Notes under the pieces: model-generated
Databases searched by the model: none
The model's input: only the letters and a program-made list of their open reading frames with translations
Told to the model about the DNA's origin: nothing
Source of the DNA: Ophiura sarsii
Lineage: Eukaryota; Echinodermata; Ophiuroidea; Amphilepidida; Ophiuridae
Assembly: GCA_035610835.1 (NCBI GenBank)
Contig: CM069455.1
Location: 43,268,928 to 43,332,927, forward strand
Direction: 5' to 3'
DNA length: 64,000 bases
Program-made: the position numbers and the translations under genes
In this document: positions 1-11,050 of the stretch, piece by piece
Position numbering within the stretch: position 1 is the stretch's first letter
Layout of the letters: each line of letters opens with the position of its first letter

Positions 1-1296
1 CAAATTTTCGAATTTGTTGTATTTTTACAACTTTTTCCAGTTGTAGTTAAGGAGCTGTGGATTTCAAGCTGTATAATCCCATTATAAAGGTGATAATCAT
101 TCTTTCTTCCATTACAGGCCACTACAATTACCTTCTGAAATCAGTGCCTGGGGTACGTGTTTGTGCAACTTCAGCAGTGAGTGACTCAATTGCCATCTTC
201 AAAAGGTAATTATAGTGTACCTGTATAGGAAATATGAATGATTATCATTTTATACTGGGTTACAGCTAGCTTGAAATCCACAAGCTTGTGAAAACCACAT
301 AAAAAAATAAAATTTAAAAAAATTAGAGGGAAAAAAAAAAAAAATTGGAAAAAAAAAAAAAAAAAAAAAAATCTTACAAATTTTCGAATTTGTTGTATTT
401 TTACAACTTTTTCCAGTTGTAGTTAAGGAGCTGTGGATTTCAAGCTGTATAATCCCATTATAAAGGTGATAATCATTCTTTCTTCCATTACAGGCCACTA
501 CAATTACCTTCTGAAATCAGTGCCTGGGGTACGTGTTTGTGCAACTTCAGCAGTGAGTGACTCAATTGCCATCTTCAAAAGGTAATTATAGTGTACCTGT
601 ATAGGAAATATGAATGATTATCATTTTATACTGGGTTACAGCTAGCTTGAAATCCACAAGCTTGTGAAAACCACATAAAAAAATAAAATTTAAAAAAATT
701 AGAGGGAAAAAAAAAAAAATTGGAAAAAAAAAAAAAAAAAAAAAAAATCTTACAAATTTTCGAATTTGTTGTATTTTTACAACTTTTTCCAGTTGTAGTT
801 AAGGAGCTGTGGATTTCAAGCTGTATAATCCCATTATAAAGGTGATAATCATTCTTTCTTCCATTACAGGCCACTACAATTACCTTCTGAAATCAGTGCC
901 TGGGGTACGTGTTTGTGCAACTTCAGCAGTGAGTGACTCAATTGCCATCTTCAAAAGGTAATTATAGTGTACCTGTATAGGAAATATGAATGATTATCAT
1001 TTTATACTGGGTTACAGCTAGCTTGAAATCCACAAGCTTGTGAAAACCACATAAAAAAATAAAATTTAAAAAAATTAGAGGGAAAAAAAAAAAAAATTGG
1101 AAAAAAAAAAAAAAAAAAAAAAAATCTTACAAATTTTCGAATTTGTTGTATTTTTACAACTTTTTCCAGTTGTAGTTAAGGAGCTGTGGATTTCAAGCTG
1201 TATAATCCCATTATAAAGGTGATAATCATTCTTTCTTCCATTACAGGCCACTACAATTACCTTCTGAAATCAGTGCCTGGGGTACGTGTTTGTGCA
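1..1296. repeat. 376-bp tandem repeat array 1
   Basis: Period 376 bp (CAAATTTTCGAATTTG recurs at about 1, 377, 753 and 1131). Each unit has an A-rich spacer with runs of 10-25 A and a 234-bp imperfect palindrome. In the second unit the arms are 428-515 and 574-661. The exon-like centre lies at 118-205, 494-581 and 870-957. The last unit is cut at 1296, where the 4.12-kb segment begins. Confidence 0.93.
494..581 (+). other. Exon-like 88-nt centre of the 376-bp repeat (type example)
   Basis: Preceded by a pyrimidine-rich stretch and TTACAG, and followed by GTAATT. One frame is fully open (2 nt, 28 codons beginning HYNYLLKSVPG and ending DSIAIFK, then 2 nt). Eighteen copies are visible and 17 are intact. 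Because it enters in phase 1 and leaves in phase 2, two copies cannot be joined without changing frame. The minus strand has a mirrored acceptor, a frame beginning VHYNYLLKMAIESL and a GTAATT donor, because the ends are inverted repeats. It may therefore be only a feature of a palindromic satellite. Confidence 0.3.
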
Positions 1297-1356
1297 AGAA
1301 CAGGCTCTCGTGTCGGAATGGACCTCGAAAAGTCCAGATTTCTTTCAAAAATTTGA
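1247..1356 (+). other. Candidate terminal exon of the array
   Basis: The last palindrome half of the array has a strong acceptor (TTCTTTCTTCCATTACAG) and is then open from 1249 in the frame starting HYNYLLK. The reading crosses from the repeat into the 4.12-kb segment (GSRVGMDLEKSRFLSK) and stops at TGA 1354-1356, giving 35 codons. An AATAAA follows at 1449-1454. Identical open stretches end at 6981, 12612, 18238, 30906 and 36512. Acceptor, open frame and polyadenylation signal are seen directly; that they form a transcribed gene is inference. I recognise no protein family. Confidence 0.3.
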
Positions 1357-1448
1357 AATTAAGAAAAAACAAGAACATTTGAGAATAGATAGAAAGAAGA
1401 AAAAATGTGAAAGAAAGTAATCATCCTAGTTTTGCCCCCCCCCCCAGA

Positions 1449-1454
1449 AATAAA
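1449..1454 (+). promoter_or_regulatory. Candidate polyadenylation signal
   Basis: AATAAA lies 93 nt after the TGA at 1354-1356 and is followed by GATGTGTGTGAGTGGGG, a GT/G-rich stretch of the kind found downstream of cleavage sites. It is flanked by poly-C (about 1433-1445) and poly-G (about 1472-1488) runs that could pair. It recurs in all six copies. Confidence 0.35.
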
Positions 1455-3378
1455 CATTGATGTGTGTGAGTGGGGGGGGGGGGGGGGGTCAATGCATGCC
1501 CCACCCATCTCAGTGTCATGAATTAAAATATTAAAAGTTAAATGATTACGTGAAAGGAATAAATTGACTGAATCAAGTAATTAATTTTGCCTTCCCGTCC
1601 CATACTCTCTGGCACGTCATTATAATGAAAGGCGCACACAACTAATTCAGTCTAGAAATCCACTTCCGGCCAAAAGTTGAGTACAGCAATAGTTCCTATA
1701 AAACACAAAAAGTGTGCGAAATCGACACATTAGCTGGCACTGTCCTCTCGAATGTTGCATGTATGTGTTGTGTGGAATATGTACGTGAAGTTTGTAAAAG
1801 AAACGGGATGATTTGAGCTTGATTATAATTTTATCCACCGATTTACCGCCATTTTTGCATCCCAGCCTGAGGACTGAAAATTAGGTGATGAAATTAATAC
1901 TTCCCAATTCAGCGGTATTTACTGAAAAATGTGACGAATAACTTTCCTTGATATTCAGATATGTTATAAATAAGCGTTTATGGCATAAGATTGCAAGTTT
2001 TCACAAAAATTGACTGGTGAAGTTTTGAAATAGAGCGGTTTTATAATAGGCCGACATTTGTGTGTAAAGCCTATGGGGAGCTAATTAGTTGCGTGCTCCC
2101 TTCAGTCTGTAAACTTTCGACGAATAGGGAAAGTGAGTGTTTTGAGACTTGGTGAAATAAGGTGGGAATTCATCTTGGAAATCGAATACTATTTTTTTCT
2201 AACCAAATCTATGTTAAAATAACCCATTGCATTACAGGCGTAATTGTATTTCACACATTGCCACATTTGAGTAATAAGCTTAAATTTCTGTTTCTAAAAT
2301 CTCGAGTCCGACTCACTCCCGAGCCCAGCAAAATAGGCCTACTCGAGGTTGCTCATGTTCTCTGATCTAAGTGGGTTCAAATCAGAAACCTTGTCCCAAG
2401 TTCAATATCTTTCAACGCTGAGGATTTATTTTATTAATTTAAACACGCAGTACAGCTTGAATTAGGCAAAGTAAAAATTAAAACATGTTTAGCGTTGTGA
2501 CTTTTTTTCAAAAAAGGAAGGAAGAGGCCCTTTTTTCCTTCTTCTTTTTTCCCCCCACTTTTAGTACAAATTGGCCTGGAAAGCGATAAACTTTGGGAAC
2601 CTGAAAAAGTTATGACTGAAATTAAGAGAGAAAAAAAAAATTGAAGCGGACCCCAAGCAAAAAGGAAGCGGGAGGGGACGCTAAACAGGGTTTTTTTTGT
2701 TGGCCTTAATTAGTCTAGTGTATATTAGACACATTTGCAACACAATGCTGAGCGACGTAGTCCTCGATCCTGTTGACCGCTGCGCTGACATGGTGCTGGC
2801 ATCACACATGCAGTAACCCCCACATACAAATGGTCTGCGACAAGCCTGGGCAATTCCATGGTTCCGCTGACCCGACCCAAAAAAATATTCCCATGGCCCT
2901 TTCCATGCGCCCTCCCTGTTTTTCGCTCGATCAGCAATGCAAAGCGTCCTGTAGTCACGCGTCTATAGTCTATTTTGTCTTCCTCGATACAGTGATTTCA
3001 CTGCATCATCCTTACTGATCGCACTGAATAACCCCCTCCCCCACTGACGTGCACCCCAATTGGCCCAATTTTCATTGAGCCCATAGAGAATGCATCGGTT
3101 GGTATGTAGCCCAAAAAAGGCATGTTCATACCCCCGTCGTTGCGCATCGGTCGACGTCGACGGATGATTATATAGTTGACATTGTTTCAACTCTCGCACC
3201 GTGATGGCGGCTGATGCGCGACGATGATTCCTCAGCGTCCCATGTGGCTGGCGCGTAACCGTAACATGCACAGCGTTGCTCGACTTGCTTGCCTGAAACC
3301 ACTGTGACCCGGGTTCAATGCCTACATCGGTCGGTCGGTCGGTCATATTAATTTTAGGTGAATTTTCACCTATTGTTT

Positions 3379-3600
3379 TCAAAAACATTCAAAAAATGCA
3401 TTAATTTTCACTTTTTTTCAAAAACATTCAAATAATGCTTTAATTTTCACTTTTTTTCAAAAACATTCAACAAATGCATTAATTTTCACTTTTTTCCAAA
3501 ACCATTCAAAAATTGCATTAATGTTCACATTTTTTTTCATAATTTTCACATTTTTTCCCCCAAAACATTCAAAAATTGCAATATTTTGTTCACATTTTCA
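3379..3600. repeat. ~40-bp minisatellite
   Basis: Five or so degenerate repeats built on CAAAAACATTCAAAAAATGC followed by ATTAATTTTCAC and a T-run. The same block recurs in each higher-order copy at about 9010, 14636, 20262, 32932 and 38537. Confidence 0.85.
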
Positions 3601-3715
3601 AATCATTTCAAAAAAATTCAATAATTTTCCAAAAAAAACCCCCTCAAATTTAAAATAAATGTTACAAATTTCTAATATTCCATACAAAACTGAATTCAAT
3701 TTGTTTGTCTCAAAC

Positions 3716-3805
3716 AAAAAGGGGGGGGGGGGTAATTTGAGCTCATTAGGGGAGGGGGGTAATTTGAGCTCATTGGGGGAGGGGGGGGGGTAATTTGAGC
3801 TCATA
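3716..3805. repeat. G-run plus TAATTTGAGCTCAT tandem repeat
   Basis: Three tandem units of a poly-G run (6-12 G) followed by TAATTTGAGCTCATT. The length of the G runs differs between higher-order copies, which fits slippage. It is a potential G-quadruplex site on the + strand. Confidence 0.8.
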
Positions 3806-3869
3806 AAAATCTGTCGGTACAGCAATTGCTCTGACAAAACACGCAATGGTTTGCGCGTTCATTTTCTGT

Positions 3870-3902
3870 GCTTCAGACAGCAGGCAGGCAGGCAGGCAGG
3901 CG
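3870..3902. repeat. (CAGG)n microsatellite
   Basis: About five tandem GCAG/CAGG tetranucleotides, conserved in every higher-order copy. A related short (GGTC)n run lies at about 3327-3343. Confidence 0.8.
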
Positions 3903-3990
3903 ATAACTTAATCGCTTAAAAAACTCTTCACGGTTTAAAAATATTAATTCTAGAAAGCTAGCTAGGCCCTATGTCATATCATGACAGGTA

Positions 3991-4212
3991 CTGTAAAAGT
4001 GGAAATGTTCACGCGTGTAAATCTTCGCGCATTGCACATTTTGAACAATTTTGCTTGTTTTTATTTTCGCGATTTTGAGGTTCCATGCATACTTCCATGC
4101 ATAGACAGACCTATACAAAATGAATATATTCGCGCGTTTTAATTTTCGGCTTGCTGATTTGAGCGCGAAAAGCGCGAAAATAAATGTAGCGCAAACATTT
4201 CCACTTTTACAG
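3991..4212. mobile_element. 222-bp MITE with TA target site (copy 1)
   Basis: Terminal inverted repeats CTGTAAAAGTGGAAATGTT / AACATTTCCACTTTTACAG, about 19 bp, are flanked by TA on both sides as for Tc1/mariner-type insertions. The interior is rich in TTCGCG/CGCGAA words and has no coding capacity. It is present at the same place in all six units, so it inserted before the unit was amplified. Confidence 0.85.
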
Positions 4213-5392
4213 TATTATGTTGTGATTACTTTTTGTCTGTGGCTGATCTTTTTGGCCCAATGAGGTGCATTTGTGATGATAAGGTTTGTCAATTGAAATA
4301 ATATATAGGGAAATCTATTGTTCATTACATAATTGGGCTATTATAGTTGGTAACACTTGGTGACCCTGCCTGGACACACAGCACATGTATGCCATTAATC
4401 ACACATGTTTACTCAGAACTTTAGGATGCCTTGTTGTCTTCACTCATTGGACCATTATGTAGCCCAATTCTTGTCATGTTGTTCTTAATTGCACATTATT
4501 TGGGCTGCTTTTACCTGTTTGCACATTATTTGGGCTGCATTTCCCTTTTTTGTGTGATTTCAGGAACCTTTTTGGGTGCATTTGCATTACATTTTGGAAA
4601 CACTTGCTGTTTGCCTTACATATAGCATAGCTGCACTATGTAGGTACCATAGACTGTAATAATCATGCAGATGACATTGGTTTTTACTCTGATTTTGTTA
4701 TGGCAAGTGGAACATATACCAAAGACGAATGACGAGTTCGGACCGATGCGCCCTTTTTAATCTTAGCGCGCACACTCTGCTGATCTGACAATGTCACCAT
4801 GGGATCAAAATCAAAGATCTGCAGTAATCGTATTATGAACATTTGTTGGATATATCGAATGCTGTGCTGGAGCACACTTAATAACTACTGGTATTATAGT
4901 ACTGCATGCATAGATTTGACATGGACATTTCAACATTACGCACAAACTTGCATGTCTACGAGACGTGAAAGCGTACATACATTGCATGACAAAACTGTAC
5001 GTATGTCGACCGCTTGAAATAGTCAACCGCTTGAAATAGTGCGCTAACAGTAACATTGAATGGAAGTAAAACATGTGGGTTTTTTGCCTTGCATTGTTGT
5101 TGTTTTGGTACAATTGGGCTTGTAAGGAAAACCATTGGCAACATGTAAGCCCAAATATGATGGCAAAACCATGAATGATAATCATGCTTAGCTACACATG
5201 TTTTGTATTGAGGAAGTACTGTGGACTTCAAATTTTCCCTCTTTCAAATCCAATTGTATGTTTGTGCATTCAATTTTTAAAAAAAAAAAAAATTGTGGAT
5301 GGAAAATGTGAAAATTTGAAACTTAATTTGAAAAAAATTAGAGAAAAAAAAAAAAAAAAAAAAATGAAAATTGGAATAAATTGGACTTTCAG

Positions 5393-5453
5393 AATCCAGA
5401 TTGACAAAATATCCTGTTGCAGCAGTGAGTGACTCAATTGCCATCTTCAAAAG
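5393..5453 (+). other. Short (61-nt) variant of the exon-like unit
   Basis: At the left edge of each array the exon-like centre has a different 5' part from the 4.12-kb segment. The acceptor is GGACTTTCAG, then 61 nt open in the matching phase (SRLTKYPVAAVSDSIAIFK), then donor GTAATT. Other copies: 11024-11084, 16651-16711, 22277-22337 and 34938-34998. A sixth copy is cut off at 40576. It has the same entry and exit phases as the 88-nt form and is 9 codons shorter. Whether it is spliced is unknown. Confidence 0.25.
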
Positions 5454-6921
5454 GTAATTATAGTGTACCTGTATAGGAAATATGAATGATTATCATTTTA
5501 TACTGGGTTACAGCTAGCTTGAAATCCACAAGCTTGTGAAAACCACATAAAAAAATAAAATTTAAAAAAATTAGAGGGAAAAAAAAAAAAAATTGGGAAA
5601 AAAAAAAAAAAAAAAAAAAATCTTACAAATTTTCGAATTTGTTGTATTTTTACAACTTTTTCCAGTTGTAGTTAAGGAGCTGTGGATTTCAAGCTGTATA
5701 ATCCCATTATAAAGGTGATAATCATTCTTTCTTCCATTACAGGCCACTACAATTACCTTCTGAAATCAGTGCCTGGGGTACGTGTTTGTGCAACTTCAGC
5801 AGTGAGTGACTCAATTGCCATCTTCAAAAGGTAATTATAGTGTACCTGTATAGGAAATATGAATGATTATCATTTTATACTGGGTTACAGCTAGCTTGAA
5901 ATCCACAAGCTTGTGAAAACCACATAAAAAAATAAAATTTAAAAAAATTAGAGGGAAAAAAAAAAAAAATTGGAAAAAAAAAAAAAAAAAAAAAAATCTT
6001 ACAAATTTTCGAATTTGTTGTATTTTTACAACTTTTTCCAGTTGTAGTTAAGGAGCTGTGGATTTCAAGCTGTATAATCCCATTATAAAGGTGATAATCA
6101 TTCTTTCTTCCATTACAGGCCACTACAATTACCTTCTGAAATCAGTGCCTGGGGTACGTGTTTGTGCAACTTCAGCAGTGAGTGACTCAATTGCCATCTT
6201 CAAAAGGTAATTATAGTGTACCTGTATAGGAAATATGAATGATTATCATTTTATACTGGGTTACAGCTAGCTTGAAATCCACAAGCTTGTGAAAACCACA
6301 TAAAAAAATAAAATTTAAAAAAATTAGAGGGAAAAAAAAAAAAATTGGAAAAAAAAAAAAAAAAAAAAAAAATCTTACAAATTTTCGAATTTGTTGTATT
6401 TTTACAACTTTTTCCAGTTGTAGTTAAGGAGCTGTGGATTTCAAGCTGTATAATCCCATTATAAAGGTGATAATCATTCTTTCTTCCATTACAGGCCACT
6501 ACAATTACCTTCTGAAATCAGTGCCTGGGGTACGTGTTTGTGCAACTTCAGCAGTGAGTGACTCAATTGCCATCTTCAAAAGGTAATTATAGTGTACCTG
6601 TATAGGAAATATGAATGATTATCATTTTATACTGGGTTACAGCTAGCTTGAAATCCACAAGCTTGTGAAAACCACATAAAAAAATAAAATTTAAAAAAAT
6701 TAGAGGGAAAAAAAAAAAAAATTGGAAAAAAAAAAAAAAAAAAAAAAAATCTTACAAATTTTCGAATTTGTTGTATTTTTACAACTTTTTCCAGTTGTAG
6801 TTAAGGAGCTGTGGATTTCAAGCTGTATAATCCCATTATAAAGGTGATAATCATTCTTTCTTCCATTACAGGCCACTACAATTACCTTCTGAAATCAGTG
6901 CCTGGGGTACGTGTTTGTGCA
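5420..6921. repeat. 376-bp tandem repeat array 2
   Basis: Four units' worth of sequence (about 1,502 bp). Exon-like 88-nt centres lie at 5743-5830, 6119-6206 and 6495-6582. The array opens with only the right half of a palindrome (from CAGCAGTGAG) and closes with only the left half (ending GTTTGTGCA). The two halves would together make one whole unit. Confidence 0.93.
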
Positions 6922-9620
6922 AGAACAGGCTCTCGTGTCGGAATGGACCTCGAAAAGTCCAGATTTCTTTCAAAAATTTGAAATTAAGAAAAAACAAGAA
7001 CATTTGAGAATAGATAGAAAGAAGAAAAAATGTGAAAGAAAGTAATCATCCTAGTTTTGCCCCCCCCCCCCAGAAATAAACATTGATGTGTGTGAGTGGG
7101 GGGGGGGGGGGGGGGGGGGTCAATGCATGCCCCACCCATCTCAGTGTCATGAATTAAAATATTAAAAGTTAAATGATTACGTGAAAGGAATAAATTGACT
7201 GAATCAAGTAATTAATTTTGCCTTCCCGTCCCATACTCTCTGGCACGTCATTATAATGAAAGGCGCACACAACTAATTCAGTCTAGAAATCCACTTCCGG
7301 CCAAAAGTTGAGTACAGCAATAGTTCCTATAAAACACAAAAAGTGTGCGAAATCGACACATTAGCTGGCACTGTCCTCTCGAATGTTGCATGTATGTGTT
7401 GTGTGGAATATGTACGTGAAGTTTGTAAAAGAAACGGGATGATTTGAGCTTGATTATAATTTTATCCACCTATTTACCGCCATTTTTGCATCCCAGCCTG
7501 AGGACTGAAAATTAGGTGATGAAATTAATACTTCCCAATTCAGCGGTATTTACTGAAAAATGTGACGAATAACTTTCCTTGATATTCAGATATGTTATAA
7601 ATAAGCGTTTATGGCATAAGATTGCAAGTTTTCACAAAAATTGACTGGTGAAGTTTTGAAATAGAGCGGTTTTATAATAGGCCGACATTTGTGTGTAAAG
7701 CCTATGGGGAGCTAATTAGTTGCGTGCTCCCTTCAGTCTGTAAACTTTCGACGAATAGGGAAAGTGAGTGTTTTGAGACTTGGTGAAATAAGGTGGGAAT
7801 TCATCTTGGAAATCGAATACTATTTTTTTCTAACCAAATCTATGTTAAAATAACCCATTGCATTACAGGCGTAATTGTATTTCACACATTGCCACATTTG
7901 AGTAATAAGCTTAAATTTCTGTTTCTAAAATCTCGAGTCCGACTCACTCCCGAGCCCAGCAAAATAGGCCTACTCGAGGTTGCTCATGTTCTCTGATCTA
8001 AGTGGGTTCAAATCAGAAACCTTGTCCCAAGTTCAATATCTTTCAACGCTGAGGATTTATTTTATTAATTTAAACACGCAGTACAGCTTGAATTAGGCAA
8101 AGTAAAAATTAAAACATGTTTAGCGTTGTGACTTTTTTTCAAAAAAGGAAGGAAGAGGCCCTTTTTTCCTTCTTCTTTTTTCCCCCCACTTTTAGTACAA
8201 ATTGGCCTGGAAAGCGATAAACTTTGGGAACCTGAAAAAGTTATGACTGAAATTAAGAGAGAAAAAAAAAATTGAAGCGGACCCCAAGCAAAAAGGAAGC
8301 GGGAGGGGACGCTAAACAGGGTTTTTTTTGTTGGCCTTAATTAGTCTAGTGTATATTAGACACATTTGCAACACAATGCTGAGCGACGTAGTCCTCGATC
8401 CTGTTGACCGCTGCGCTGACATGGTGCTGGCATCACACATGCAGTAACCCCCACATACAAATGGTCTGCGACAAGCCTGGGCAATTCCATGGTTCCGCTG
8501 ACCCGACCCAAAAAAATATTCCCATGGCCCTTTCCATGCGCCCTCCCTGTTTTTCGCTCGATCAGCAATGCAAAGCGTCCTGTAGTCACGCGTCTATAGT
8601 CTATTTTGTCTTCCTCGATACAGTGATTTCACTGCATCATCCTTACTGATCGCACTGAATAACCCCCTCCCCCACTGACGTGCACCCCAATTGGCCCAAT
8701 TTTCATTGAGCCCATAGAGAATGCATCGGTTGGTATGTAGCCCAAAAAAGGCATGTTCATACCCCCGTCGTTGCGCATCGGTCGACGTCGACGGATGATT
8801 ATATAGTTGACATTGTTTCAACTCTCGCACCGTGATGGCGGCTGATGCGCGACGATGATTCCTCAGCGTCCCATGTGGCTGGCGCGTAACCGTAACATGC
8901 ACAGCGTTGCTCGACTTGCTTGCCTGAAACCACTGTGACCCGGGTTCAATGCCTACATCGGTCGGTCGGTCGGTCATATTAATTTTAGGTGAATTTTCAC
9001 CTATTGTTTTCAAAAACATTCAAAAAATGCATTAATTTTCACTTTTTTTCAAAAACATTCAAATAATGCTTTAATTTTCACTTTTTTTCAAAAACATTCA
9101 ACAAATGCATTAATTTTCACTTTTTTCCAAAACCATTCAAAAATTGCATTAATGTTCACATTTTTTTTCATAATTTTCACATTTTTTCCCCCAAAACATT
9201 CAAAAATTGCAATATTTTGTTCACATTTTCAAATCATTTCAAAAAAATTCAATAATTTTCCAAAAAAACCCCCCTCAAATTTAAAATAAATGTTACAAAT
9301 TTCTAATATTCCATACAAAACTGAATTCAATTTGTTTGTCTCAAACAAAAAGGGGGGGGGGGTAATTTGAGCTCATTAGGGGAGGGGGGTAATTTGAGCT
9401 CATTGGGGGAGGGGGGGGGGTAATTTGAGCTCATAAAAATCTGTCGGTACAGCAATTGCTCTGACAAAACACGCAATGGTTTGCGCGTTCATTTTCTGTG
9501 CTTCAGACAGCAGGCAGGCAGGCAGGCAGGCGATAACTTAATCGCTTAAAAAACTCTTCACGGTTTAAAAATATTAATTCTAGAAAGCTAGCTAGGCCCT
9601 ATGTCATATCATGACAGGTA

Positions 9621-9842
9621 CTGTAAAAGTGGAAATGTTCACGCGTGTAAATCTTCGCGCATTGCACATTTTGAACAATTTTGCTTGTTTTTATTTTCGC
9701 GATTTTGAGGTTCCATGCATACTTCCATGCATAGACAGACCTATACAAAATGAATATATTCGCGCGTTTTAATTTTCGGCTTGCTGATTTGAGCGCGAAA
9801 AGCGCGAAAATAAATGTAGCGCAAACATTTCCACTTTTACAG
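9621..9842. mobile_element. 222-bp MITE, copy 2
   Basis: Same element and same position in the unit as 3991-4212, with TA at both borders. Confidence 0.85.
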
Positions 9843-11050
9843 TATTATGTTGTGATTACTTTTTGTCTGTGGCTGATCTTTTTGGCCCAATGAGGTGCAT
9901 TTGTGATGATAAGGTTTGTCAATTGAAATAATATATAGGGAAATCTATTGTTCATTACATAATTGGGCTATTATAGTTGGTAACACTTGGTGACCCTGCC
10001 TGGACACACAGCACATGTATGCCATTAATCACACATGTTTACTCAGAACTTTAGGATGCCTTGTTGTCTTCACTCATTGGACCATTATGTAGCCCAATTC
10101 TTGTCATGTTGTTCTTAATTGCACATTATTTGGGCTGCTTTTACCTGTTTGCACATTATTTGGGCTGCATTTCCCTTTTTTGTGTGATTTCAGGAACCTT
10201 TTTGGGTGCATTTGCATTACATTTTGGAAACACTTGCTGTTTGCCTTACATATAGCATAGCTGCACTATGTAGGTACCATAGACTGTAATAATCATGCAG
10301 ATGACATTGGTTTTTACTCTGATTTTGTTATGGCAAGTGGAACATATACCAAAGACGAATGACGAGTTCGGACCGATGCGCCCTTTTTAATCTTAGCGCG
10401 CACACTCTGCTGATCTGACAATGTCACCATGGGATCAAAATCAAAGATCTGCAGTAATCGTATTATGAACATTTGTTGGATATATCGAATGCTGTGCTGG
10501 AGCACACTTAATAACTACTGGTATTATAGTACTGCATGCATAGATTTGACATGGACATTTCAACATTACGCACAAACTTGCATGTCTACGAGACGTGAAA
10601 GCGTACATACATTGCATGACAAAACTGTACGTATGTCGACCGCTTGAAATAGTCAACCGCTTGAAATAGTGCGCTAACAGTAACATTGAATGGAAGTAAA
10701 ACATGTGGGTTTTTTGCCTTGCATTGTTGTTGTTTTGGTACAATTGGGCTTGTAAGGAAAACCATTGGCAACATGTAAGCCCAAATATGATGGCAAAACC
10801 ATGAATGATAATCATGCTTAGCTACACATGTTTTGTATTGAGGAAGTACTGTGGACTTCAAATTTTCCCTCTTTCAAATCCAATTGTATGTTTGTGCATT
10901 CAATTTTTAAAAAAAAAAAAAAATTGTGGATGGAAAATGTGAAAATTTGAAACTTAATTTGAAAAAAATTAGAGAAAAAAAAAAAAAAAAAAAAATGAAA
11001 ATTGGAATAAATTGGACTTTCAGAATCCAGATTGACAAAATATCCTGTTG

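Larger units (their letters stand above)
1..5418. repeat. Higher-order tandem repeat, copy 1 (5' truncated by window)
   Basis: First visible copy of the ~5.63-kb unit. It holds at least 3.5 tandem 376-bp repeats (1-1296) followed by the 4.12-kb segment (1297-5418). The same order and almost the same sequence recur five more times to the right. Markers shared by all copies lie 5605-5631 bp apart, for example the segment beginning CAGTCTAGAAATCCACTTCC at about 1649. Copies differ mainly in homopolymer length and a few single bases. The window begins inside the array, so its left border is not visible. Confidence 0.95.
1297..5418. repeat. 4.12-kb segment of the higher-order unit
   Basis: Non-satellite part of the unit, present six times: 1297-5418, 6922-11049, 12553-16676, 18179-22302, 30847-34963 and 36453-40576. 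It begins AGAACAGGCTCTCG and ends AATATCCTGTT, so the ends share a short inverted AACAGG/CCTGTT. It sits between GTTTGTGCA and GCAGCAGTGAG of a 376-bp unit. The insides carry a MITE, minisatellites and homopolymers. I recognise no protein domain. The largest open frame (141 codons, minus, 2963-3388) runs through simple repeats and looks fortuitous. Confidence 0.8.
5419..11049. repeat. Higher-order tandem repeat, copy 2
   Basis: Complete unit: four 376-bp repeats (5420-6921) and the 4.12-kb segment (6922-11049). It carries a private base change near 7470 (CCACCTATTT instead of CCACCGATTT) and a longer poly-G run near 7098. These are useful marks showing that it is a distinct genomic copy rather than a duplicated read. 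Confidence 0.95.

Noticed and set aside
250..498. Repeated 82-codon minus-strand frames (beginning MACNGRKNDYHLYNG) in every 376-bp unit
   Set aside because: They run through the poly-A spacer as poly-Phe, change with homopolymer length, and are antisense shadows of the palindromic repeat.
3290..3325. tRNA-like B box (GGGTTCAATGCC) inside the 4.12-kb segment
   Set aside because: No convincing A box or T stem at the proper distance, so I do not call a SINE or tRNA here.
2963..3388. 141-codon minus-strand frame repeated in all six copies
   Set aside because: It runs through the (GGTC)n microsatellite and into the minisatellite edge, and shows no domain. Its six-fold identity follows from the tandem duplication and is not evidence of selection.
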